DNA of 64,000 nucleotides from Lacrimispora sphenoides. Lineage in GTDB: Bacteria > Bacillota > Clostridia > Lachnospirales > Lachnospiraceae. Position 1 is the first letter of the stretch. Each line of letters starts with the position of its first letter. Positions 43,762 through 50,969 of the stretch are shown here, piece by piece. Both the position numbers and the translations under genes were made by a program. The notes beneath the pieces are model-generated. The model saw only the letters and a list, made by a program, of their open reading frames with translations. It did no database searches and was not told where the DNA came from. Where the stretch lies: positions 3,350,501 through 3,414,500 of the forward strand of contig NZ_FOIP01000001.1 in NCBI RefSeq assembly GCF_900105215.1. The letters run 5' to 3'.

Positions 43762-44172
43762 ATGATTAGACCAATAATGAAGGATGTCGTTTTCCTGAAT
43801 CTGAAGTCAGAACCAGCAACGGAAGCGGACAAGCAGGTGGTTCAGGATTTGCTTGATACTTTAAAAGCGAATGAAGCAGGCTGTGTAGGAATGGCGGCTA
43901 ACATGATTGGTGTCAAGAAGAGAATAATAGCAGTGAGTATGGGTTTTGCTAATATTGCTATGATTAATCCAGTGATTGTAAAGAAGTCTGGTGCGTACGA
44001 GACGGAGGAAGGCTGTCTTTCTTTGATTGGAGTTCGCAAGACCACCAGGTATAAGGATATCGAGGTGGAGTTTCAGGATATGAATTTCAATAAACAGTGC
44101 CAGAAGTTTTCCGGATGGATTGCACAGATTATACAACATGAGATCGACCACTGCGATGGCATAGTGATATAG
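43762..44172 (+). CDS. def: Peptide deformylase
   Basis: 136 aa. Motif 1 is GMAANMIGV (Asn-Met instead of the usual Pro-Gln), motif 2 EGCLSL with the metal-binding Cys, and motif 3 QHEIDHCDG with the two His ligands and catalytic Glu. It removes the formyl group from new proteins. The altered motif 1 occurs in a clostridial subgroup. It is probably an extra copy rather than the housekeeping one, given its place in the island. Confidence 0.87.
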   Translation: MIRPIMKDVVFLNLKSEPATEADKQVVQDLLDTLKANEAGCVGMAANMIGVKKRIIAVSMGFANIAMINPVIVKKSGAYETEEGCLSLIGVRKTTRYKDIEVEFQDMNFNKQCQKFSGWIAQIIQHEIDHCDGIVI

Positions 44173-44270
44173 AAGTATAGGCATTGATGGAAGTTGTAAT
44201 AGTGAAATGAATACTAGAAAAGTTGAATAGAAGGATTTTAAGCTTAATATAAGAATCGGGAGGTCAGATC

Positions 44271-44723
44271 ATGGTAGAGACAGGAACAAAAGCACCAGCA
44301 TTTTCATTGCCGGATCAGAATGGATTGATGCACACGTTGGAGGAGTACAAGGGCAGGAAGGTTATTTTATATTTCTATCCAAAGGACAATACTCCGGGCT
44401 GCACCAAGCAGGCTTGCAACTTTGGAGAGTTGTATCCGCAGTTTCAGGAAAAGGGAGCTGTGGTTCTTGGGGTGAGTAAGGACAGTGTGGCATCTCATAA
44501 AAAATTTGAGGAAAAGTATGGACTACCATTTACATTGCTTTCTGATACGGAACTTACCTGTATTCAGGCATATGATGTCTGGCAGGAAAAAATGAATTAT
44601 GGTAAGGTTAGCATGGGAGTGGTTCGAACCACATATCTCATCGATGAAGATGGGGTAATTGTAAAAGCCTTTGGTAAAGTGAAGGCAGAGGAGAATCCGG
44701 CACAAATGCTGGCGCAGTTATAG
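44271..44723 (+). CDS. bcp: Thioredoxin-dependent peroxiredoxin (BCP/PrxQ type)
   Basis: 150 aa. FYPKDNTPGCTKQACNFGEL holds the peroxidatic Cys and, five residues later, a second Cys that is resolving in PrxQ enzymes. The remaining fold (VVLGVSKDSVASHKKFEEKYGLPF, YLIDEDGVIVKAFGKVK) is complete. It reduces peroxides in the cytoplasm with thioredoxin. GGGAGG lies before the ATG. YaaA begins 3 nt after its stop, so the two form a peroxide-protection unit. Confidence 0.94.
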   Translation: MVETGTKAPAFSLPDQNGLMHTLEEYKGRKVILYFYPKDNTPGCTKQACNFGELYPQFQEKGAVVLGVSKDSVASHKKFEEKYGLPFTLLSDTELTCIQAYDVWQEKMNYGKVSMGVVRTTYLIDEDGVIVKAFGKVKAEENPAQMLAQL

Positions 44724-44726
44724 GAT

Positions 44727-45467
44727 ATGAAGATAATAATTTCTCCGGCAAAGAAGATGAATGAGGATACGGATTCCATTGAGGTTACCGGAATGCCCGG
44801 ATTTATTAATGATACTATAATATTGATGCATGAAATGCAGTCCTTGTCCTTAACAGAGGGAAAAGCATTGTGGAAATGCAATGATAAATTAGCAGAATTA
44901 AACTATAAGCGCTACAAAGATATGGCTTTGATGCGTAGACTGACCCCGGCAGTAATAGCATATGAGGGCTTGCAGTATCAGCATATGGCTCCGGAAGTGC
45001 TTACAACCAGGGCACTTTCGTACCTATCAGATCATTTGCGGATTCTGTCAGGCTTCTATGGAGTACTGAGGCCCTTTGACGGGGTAACGCCATATCGGCT
45101 AGAAATGCAGGCAAAGCTATCCGTGAATGATTGTAAAGATTTATATGATTTCTGGGGAGACCGGTTGTATCATAGTCTAGTGGACGATGACAGAATTATC
45201 ATTAACTTGGCTTCGAAGGAATACTCACAATGCATCGAGAAATATATCACACCGAAGGATCGATTTATTACGATTGAGTTTGGTGAGCTAGTGGAAGGGA
45301 AAGTGAAGCAAAAGGGAACAATATCGAAGATGGCTCGCGGTAATATGGTGCGGTTCATGGCAGAGAATAATATTTCTGATCTGAATGGTCTCAAGGAATT
45401 TCAGGAGCTAGGATTTGCTTATTCCAAAGAGCTTTCCAGCAATTCAAAATATGTATTTATAATGTGA
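44727..45467 (+). CDS. yaaA: Peroxide stress protein YaaA
   Basis: 246 aa, full length. MKIIISPAKKMN at the N-terminus and YKRYKDMALMRRLTPAVIAYEGLQY, LRILSGFYGVLRPFDGVTPYRLEM and FYDFWGDRL-type wording identify the UPF0246/YaaA family, which limits free iron and DNA damage under peroxide stress. It immediately follows bcp without an obvious ribosome binding site, so it is probably coupled to it. Confidence 0.94.
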   Translation: MKIIISPAKKMNEDTDSIEVTGMPGFINDTIILMHEMQSLSLTEGKALWKCNDKLAELNYKRYKDMALMRRLTPAVIAYEGLQYQHMAPEVLTTRALSYLSDHLRILSGFYGVLRPFDGVTPYRLEMQAKLSVNDCKDLYDFWGDRLYHSLVDDDRIIINLASKEYSQCIEKYITPKDRFITIEFGELVEGKVKQKGTISKMARGNMVRFMAENNISDLNGLKEFQELGFAYSKELSSNSKYVFIM

Positions 45468-45468
45468 G

Positions 45469-45768
45469 ATGAGAGGTTGTCATGAGAACATACCTGTTTG
45501 GGCTTCATTGGCACCCAATGATAATATACATTTTGGAAAAAATGATTTTGAACAAGGGGCTGAGTCAGTATTGTGTGATGAGTATTTTATAAATGAAGAT
45601 ATGTTGGCTGGCCCTTTGGATACCTATGGTAGATGTGTGGTTTCTGCTGGTATCAATATGCATTATATTCAAGAATATCTTAACCGAGCTTTAGGGTATT
45701 GCCCTGATATACAAAATATAGTTATGATAAGATGTTTTTGTAATCAGCAATACAGAACACATTTATGA
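45469..45768 (+). CDS. Hypothetical open frame, possibly part of a broken gene
   Basis: 99 aa, not recognised (includes DEYFINEDMLAGPLDTYGRCVVSAGINMHYIQEYLNRALGY). It begins 2 nt after the YaaA stop with no clear ribosome binding site and overlaps the next frame as ATGA. It may be the front part of the gene continued at 45765, separated by a frameshift, or a separate small gene. Confidence 0.4.
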   Translation: MRGCHENIPVWASLAPNDNIHFGKNDFEQGAESVLCDEYFINEDMLAGPLDTYGRCVVSAGINMHYIQEYLNRALGYCPDIQNIVMIRCFCNQQYRTHL

Positions 45769-46539
45769 TTAAACATAATACGCTGACTTATAATAAAGCT
45801 TCATGCCCGATATATGGCGGTGATGGTCTGTGGAGTAAGGAAATCCCATACTTTGTTTTGCCTTCACAACCACCTAGCCTCTATAATCCTCAGCAAGCCG
45901 AGTTATATAGAAACAAAGATGAATATAGGGCAATTACCTATCATATGGATGGATATCTATGTACACTACTAGATGGACATCACAAAGTTGTGGCGGCGGC
46001 TTTAGACAAGAAAAAAGTCAAATCACTTGTAATTATACCTGCGAGCTTTGTATCGATGCCGTATGATAAGCAGAATTATAATAGTGGAATATCAATAAAT
46101 GGTGTATTTTTAAATGAAAACGAGATGATTACCCCTGTAAAGGAAGTCTCTAAGTTAATGGAGCTAAATCAGCTGAAAAGAGATGTTACAGAACGATATC
46201 TGGCATTAAGGAATGAAGATTTTGATAAAAATTACGAGTGGCCAAAAGAGATATTAGATGCTGAAAAGATTTTCCCGGACGCTGTAACCGTTGCAAGACA
46301 GCAATGGGCGGGCGACATATCAGACGAAAGACTAAGCTGTATATTGATGAATCAAGAAGTTATATCAGATCAAGATGCTTTGAATATTTCAATAGATGTC
46401 TGTTTGGTATAAGATTTATGAGTTACTTGCAGAAATTAAAGATGAAGAGGTTGAGAATTTCTTTGTAGATTATCTTATTGAGGACGATAAGGAGCATCCG
46501 GAGATAAAGAAAATTATTGATAAATACTTTTTAGCTTGA
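45765..46539 (+). pseudogene. ParB/DUF1015-like hypothetical gene, frameshifted at 3' end
   Basis: The main frame runs 45765-46412 (215 aa). YLCTLLDGHHKVVAAAL resembles the D-G-H-H motif of ParB-like and DUF1015 proteins, but the fold is not certain. The frame stops after ISIDVCLV. A different frame then reads SVWYKIYELLAEIKDEEVEN through to a stop at 46537-46539, in a style that continues the protein. A single-base slip near 46400 would explain this; it could be real or a sequencing error. Confidence 0.5.
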
Positions 46540-46663
46540 CTTGCAACCCCTTTTTTAAGGAGGCAGGATGGCATCTTTTCTGTTATCATACTATCATATT
46601 GACATATAATTAAACAAGGATATATGATGTCTATAAACGAAGCAAGAAAGGTATGGTGTTATT

Positions 46664-47776
46664 ATGCAAAAACGGCCATTTGGTAACACAGGTTTACACA
46701 CTTCAATTCTTGGATTTGGTGGATTTCATTTGCTGGAAATTCCAGTAAGCGAGGCGAACTATCTATTAAACCGATATCTGGACGAAGGGGGGAATTATAT
46801 TGAGACAGCTGCCAGTTATGGGGATGGTGAGTCAGAAAGAAAGATAGGACAATGTGTATCGGGTAGAAGAAAGGATTTCATTCTGGCAACAAAGTCGGGA
46901 GAACGTTCCAAGGACGGATTGTTAGCCTCGTTAGAGCGTAGCTTACATAATCTTAATACGGATTATGTGGATCTTCTCATTATGCATGCTGTGGGAACCA
47001 TGGAGGAGTTGGATCAGATCCTTGCTCCCGGCGGGGCATTGGAAGGTGCGTTGCAAGCGAAAGAGGAAGGTCGCATTCGTCATATAGGAATCTCAATGCA
47101 TGGGCAACCCGATGTCTTAATCCGTGCATTAAAGAAATATCCTTTTGAGGCTGTGATGACGACCATTAATTATTATGATCATTTCAACTTCCCCGAGATA
47201 CAAGAGGTATTGCTACCTTTAGCACACAAGAATAATACTGCGATTATTTTAATGAAACCGGTAGCAGACGGTCTATTGTGGCGCTCAGCTCCGCAGGCGT
47301 TCCGTTATGCCTTCAGTCAGCCGGTATCTATTGTCGTTGCCGGTATCAATAATAGAGAATTACTAGAGGCGGATTTACGTTATGCGAATGAATTCAAATC
47401 AATGTCAGAGGAAGAGATGGAGGATATATATACGAACTCTACTGAGCTTGGTACCTATGTATGCAGACAATGTGGGAAATGTATGGTTTGCCCAGAGAAC
47501 ATTCCCCTTACTGATATCTTCCTGTATGAGGGCTATTTTGACCGGCAAATGGCGGATGGTATCGTGACCAATGCATCCGATTACGCCTTAAAGGAACGGC
47601 TGCGTTTTTGGTTTGGCAATCGAGATATGGCTATGAACCTTTATTCCAAACTGGAGGTTAAGGCTGACAGATGCACCGATTGCGGCAAATGTACGCCGGA
47701 ATGTCCTTACAACATTGATGTAAGACGTAAGTTAGCAATTGCAGATTATAAATTGGCAAAGAAGGCTATTTATTAA
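46664..47776 (+). CDS. Aldo/keto reductase with C-terminal 4Fe-4S ferredoxin domain
   Basis: 370 aa. An AKR barrel (FGNTGLHTSILGFGG, YIETAASYGDGESERKIG, DYVDLLIMHAVG, RHIGISMHG) is followed by two cysteine sets: CRQCGKCMVCP at about 267-277 and CTDCGKCTPECP at about 339-350. The AKR catalytic Tyr and Lys are seen in ASYGDGE and LATKSGE. The clusters suggest electron transfer from ferredoxin or flavin as well as NAD(P)H. It is a single gene with AAAGG before the ATG and a strong hairpin after it. Confidence 0.92.
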   Translation: MQKRPFGNTGLHTSILGFGGFHLLEIPVSEANYLLNRYLDEGGNYIETAASYGDGESERKIGQCVSGRRKDFILATKSGERSKDGLLASLERSLHNLNTDYVDLLIMHAVGTMEELDQILAPGGALEGALQAKEEGRIRHIGISMHGQPDVLIRALKKYPFEAVMTTINYYDHFNFPEIQEVLLPLAHKNNTAIILMKPVADGLLWRSAPQAFRYAFSQPVSIVVAGINNRELLEADLRYANEFKSMSEEEMEDIYTNSTELGTYVCRQCGKCMVCPENIPLTDIFLYEGYFDRQMADGIVTNASDYALKERLRFWFGNRDMAMNLYSKLEVKADRCTDCGKCTPECPYNIDVRRKLAIADYKLAKKAIY

Positions 47777-47855
47777 CATTAACTAACCCATCATGTTTTT
47801 TGTATGAGGGAGGCAGCCAAAGTAAGAGCCATGATGTAGATGGCATGATAGAGAG

Positions 47856-47887
47856 TCAGCCGGTGAGGCATCATCCTCACCGGCTGA
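47856..47887. other. Perfect 13-bp hairpin after the aldo/keto reductase
   Basis: TCAGCCGGTGAGG and CCTCACCGGCTGA enclose CATCAT. There is no T-run, so it is a rather GC-rich terminator of non-classical type, an mRNA-stabilising structure, or a protein-binding palindrome. Confidence 0.6.
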
Positions 47888-48272
47888 TCGAGCAATTATA
47901 TCATTAGGCGTCTATCAGTAAACTCTTTAGCTTTAAGCATTCCTGCACCCCTGGCACTCCCAAGGCTTATATACAAGCATCAAGCAAATCATGAGGTGTG
48001 CGTTCGCCTATATAGCCAGAACATCTCGTAGATGGGATAGACTTTTTTTATTTGCTGAAGTTTATGGTCGTTATAGAAAGAAAAATGGGCACAGCGATAC
48101 CTCCTACGATAATCCCGTATGCACAGAAATCGGCTAAACTAATACACCTACTAAGTTCTTCTTTTGAAAAAACAGTGGCTTAGGTTTTATCTCTGCATCA
48201 ATTTAATTTCATTTAGAAATAGCGAATAAACAGCAGTTTACTTTTTGGTAAAGAAATTAAAATTAGCTATTT
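47888..48272. other. Gene-free stretch
   Basis: About 385 nt between the reductase hairpin and the end of the minus-strand exporter operon. No gene, clear terminator or repeat seen. Confidence 0.4.
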
Positions 48273-48551
48273 TCAATTCTTCTTTCTGTAGTAACTAATA
48301 AAATTTGATATGATAGTAGTAGTACCTGCAGTTAATGATCCAAGAGCCCAAAAAGGTTTCCCTACAAGCACTTGTACAGCTCCAGTAAATAATAAACCAA
48401 CACCAACACAAACACCGATTGCCGTTCCTATTTTATTGACTTTTTCCGATGGATTTCGTAATTTCTTAGAGTACTCCATCACTGAGTTTGTAAACTCTAA
48501 AGGTACTTCCACAGCTCTTCTTGTCGCTTCAAATATCTTATCTTCTTTCAT
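48273..48551 (-). CDS. Small membrane protein of the ABC operon
   Basis: 92 aa with GGAGG before the ATG. Two hydrophobic segments (about 43-62 and 66-84) lie after a charged N-terminal half (FEATRRAVEVPLEFTNSVMEYSKKLRNPSEK). It starts 1 nt after the permease stop on the same strand, so it belongs to the operon. No known family recognised; an accessory or immunity-type subunit is possible. Confidence 0.68.
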   Translation of the reverse strand: MKEDKIFEATRRAVEVPLEFTNSVMEYSKKLRNPSEKVNKIGTAIGVCVGVGLLFTGAVQVLVGKPFWALGSLTAGTTTIISNFISYYRKKN

Positions 48552-49250
48552 TTATTCAACCTCCATGTAATTTATTTTATTTGATAATGTAAGTAAGACC
48601 AGCAAAATAATAACGAGTGAAATGCCCACAACTGGCAAGGCAATAGCATAATTTTCAGATGCACTAATGGCTGCATTGCCATAAATTCCTGATAATACAA
48701 ATGCACTGATAAGCGTAATGGAAACTGACCTTTTTAAAAATCCAATTCCCATAGAAAGCAATCCGATTGCTATAATAGCTACCGAGGATTCAAAGGTCAT
48801 CCTTAATGTTTTCATAAATAAATTATTGGTCATTGTATCTGATACGATTGGTGCAATAGACTCCGTTGCTGCAAATACCAATATAGATATAGACATGCAT
48901 AACAACATGGAAGTCAATACGATAAAAGACACAATCAGTACTTTAGCTGTAAATATTTTTTTGCGGCTTATGGGGTAAGAAAAGAGCAGTGCCACTCGTT
49001 TTCCCGAATATTCTGCAATTACTAATTTAGCGTACATAGTGGCTGATAAGATACCAAAAAGCATGATGCCGATTGCACTGGTAAATCGGAAAATATTTGC
49101 GTATGTCATAAATTGCACTTCTTGCTCTATCTGTGCTACATAAGCAACAAAATAGGTAAATACCAATAAAACAATACCCATAACGGCACTACTGATAAAG
49201 TAAGGACGTAGATTAATACGCTGCAACTCTAATTTTATAAGTTTCATCAT
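48552..49250 (-). CDS. ABC transporter permease (lantibiotic/bacitracin exporter type)
   Basis: 232 aa with six predicted membrane segments; YSGKRVALLFSYPISRKKIFTAKVLIV is the cytoplasmic coupling region typical of BcrB/NatB-like permeases. Its ATG overlaps the ATPase stop by 4 nt. It would form, with the preceding ATPase, a half-transporter that exports peptides or drugs. Confidence 0.85.
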   Translation of the reverse strand: MMKLIKLELQRINLRPYFISSAVMGIVLLVFTYFVAYVAQIEQEVQFMTYANIFRFTSAIGIMLFGILSATMYAKLVIAEYSGKRVALLFSYPISRKKIFTAKVLIVSFIVLTSMLLCMSISILVFAATESIAPIVSDTMTNNLFMKTLRMTFESSVAIIAIGLLSMGIGFLKRSVSITLISAFVLSGIYGNAAISASENYAIALPVVGISLVIILLVLLTLSNKINYMEVE

Positions 49251-49978
49251 AACGGTTTTCCTCCACTCATTAGGTTAAAGAAATAATCTTCTAAACTACC
49301 CTTGGATTCAGTCTTTATTTGTGCCAATTTGGATTCACACAAAATCCGACCATCCACAATTATACCGACTTTATCTGCAACATGCTCTATTTCGCTAATG
49401 ATATGACTGGATAATAAGATTGTCATACCATTTTGCTGTGTGAGATTCAAAAACAATTCTCTCATATCCTTAATTCCCATCGGATCAAGTCCATTGAGTG
49501 GTTCGTCTAAAATAAGAATTTGAGGTTGATGAATCAATGCTCTGGCAATGCCAAGGCGTTGCCTCATACCCAACGAAAATTTTGAGACAGCTTTTTCACC
49601 AGTATTAGATAACCCTACCAATTTCAAGACATTATCCGAACTAATACCGGGAACGCCCATATAAGCCAAGTGGATTTCTAAGTTCTTTTTAGCAGAAAGA
49701 TGTTCGTAAAATGTTGGTGATTCAATTAAGCTCCCTATTTTGGAAAGTAACTTATCTCGATTTCTCAGCATATCAGAACCTAAAATTTCAATACTGCCGG
49801 TATCTGGTGTTAATAAACCTGTGAGCATTTTTAAAATAGTGGTTTTTCCTGCGCCATTCTCTCCAAGAAAACCATAGATAGTACCTTGCTCGACACGCAT
49901 ACTGCAATCTGTAATGACCTGATTAGAGCCAAAGGATTTAGCTAAGTGGTTGATTTGTATTGCTGTTTTTAAGTTCAT
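49247..49978 (-). CDS. ABC transporter ATP-binding protein (BcrA type)
   Basis: 243 aa. Walker A LGENGAGKTTILKML, signature FSLGMRQRLGIARAL, Walker B ILILDEPLNGLDPMG and H-loop LSSHIISE are intact. GGAGGACACT precedes the ATG. The closest well-known relatives by wording are the BcrA/lantibiotic self-protection ATPases. A TetR-type operator sits ~21 nt upstream, and the TetR gene follows upstream on the same strand. Confidence 0.93.
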   Translation of the reverse strand: MNLKTAIQINHLAKSFGSNQVITDCSMRVEQGTIYGFLGENGAGKTTILKMLTGLLTPDTGSIEILGSDMLRNRDKLLSKIGSLIESPTFYEHLSAKKNLEIHLAYMGVPGISSDNVLKLVGLSNTGEKAVSKFSLGMRQRLGIARALIHQPQILILDEPLNGLDPMGIKDMRELFLNLTQQNGMTILLSSHIISEIEHVADKVGIIVDGRILCESKLAQIKTESKGSLEDYFFNLMSGGKPL

Positions 49979-49996
49979 AGTGTCCTCCTTATAAAA

Positions 49997-50010
49997 ATCG
50001 ACTGTCGGTC
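49997..50010. promoter_or_regulatory. TetR-type operator before ABC operon
   Basis: ATCGACTGTCGGTC, containing the palindrome CGAC-T-GTCG. It agrees at 11 of 14 positions with the site at 50733-50746 (ACCGACGGTTGGTC) upstream of the TetR gene. Confidence 0.65.
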
Positions 50011-50068
50011 TTTATGCTTTGAAAAAAAAGGCTGTTACAAGAACAACCATTTTTTACTGTAAAATCTC

Positions 50069-50716
50069 TTAATAGGCGCCCATTTTTTCATATCCAGATA
50101 GAATAGCATTGATTAGATTGTCGTCAATAATATCCAAACCAAGTAAAGACATGACAGACTGTAAGTAGTGTAATCGTTCCTTTGTCTCTAAATCGTTGCG
50201 CCCAAACAAAGCGGGGTTTGCCCAATAGTTTAATAGCAACAAAAAAACTTCTGCACAAAAAGCTGGTTGTGTTGTTTTCAGAGAGCCGTCTTTGATACCT
50301 TCCTCAATCAATCTACATATAATTGGTGCATCCTGTTTTACGCAAGTTTGTAAACCGCTGACCACAAAATAAGGATTGTTTATTTGGGAGGTTAAAACCA
50401 TATCAAGCGAGTGGGTTTCGAGGTCAGTTCCCAGATGGTAAAGAATTTTTTTTAATTTCTCTTTCGCATTTAAAGCTTTTGTACCTTGAATGATGTCATG
50501 AAGCATATCAGTGACATACTGTGCACGTTTTTGCATTACAGCTTCTAAAATTTCCTCTTTCGACTTAAAGTGGTGGTATAAACCGCCTTTTGAAAGATTA
50601 AGGGCATCCAGAATGTCCTGTATACTGGTTTGCTCATAGCCCTTTTCAATAAATAACTTTGTCGATATATCGAGTATCCTTTCAAAGGTTTGTTCTGGAT
50701 ATTTATTTCTTCCCAT
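50069..50716 (-). CDS. TetR/AcrR-family repressor
   Basis: 215 aa. HTH region: RILDISTKLFIEKGYEQTSIQDILDALNLSKGGLYHHFKSKEEIL. The C-terminal ligand-binding domain is helical and unassignable. AGGAGG precedes the ATG. It lies just upstream of the ABC genes on the same strand, and near-identical palindromes stand before both, so it most likely represses itself and the exporter until a substrate binds. Confidence 0.93.
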   Translation of the reverse strand: MGRNKYPEQTFERILDISTKLFIEKGYEQTSIQDILDALNLSKGGLYHHFKSKEEILEAVMQKRAQYVTDMLHDIIQGTKALNAKEKLKKILYHLGTDLETHSLDMVLTSQINNPYFVVSGLQTCVKQDAPIICRLIEEGIKDGSLKTTQPAFCAEVFLLLLNYWANPALFGRNDLETKERLHYLQSVMSLLGLDIIDDNLINAILSGYEKMGAY

Positions 50717-50732
50717 TTCTTCCTCCTTATAA

Positions 50733-50746
50733 ACCGACGGTTGGTC
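50733..50746. promoter_or_regulatory. TetR-type operator before the repressor gene
   Basis: ACCGACGGTTGGTC, an imperfect palindrome ~17 nt before the ATG of the repressor; matches the site at 49997-50010. Confidence 0.65.
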
Positions 50747-50837
50747 TGTAAAGAGATTATAATAAATCTATATGTTTTTGTCAATCCTTTTCTCAGACAT
50801 AAATTATTAAATTTGGATGAGATATTCAGGATTAATA

Positions 50838-50930
50838 CGAAAGCGTAAAACACCTGGACATACGAAAGTGATTGTCGAAATTCTGTCTGTAAGAAGTGAC
50901 TTTTTTCCAGTTTTACCTTATAATGGGAAG
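50838..50930 (+). repeat. Weak rumA/rlmD 3'-end-like repeat, copy R9, with promoter-like sequence
   Basis: Reads IRKRKTPGHTKVIVEILSVRS; GTGATTGTCGAAATT is identical to 15 nt of R1, and the next ~40 nt, including a TATAAT, are also alike. It is the most distant member and could be the right border of the island. TATAAT at about 50919 may drive the following gene. Confidence 0.5.
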
Positions 50931-50969
50931 TGATATCTAAGGGTAATTACAAATCAGGGGGGACATAAG

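Noticed and set aside
47888..48272. Small gene or ncRNA between the reductase and the exporter operon
   Set aside because: No frame with a ribosome binding site and no promoter-terminator pair.
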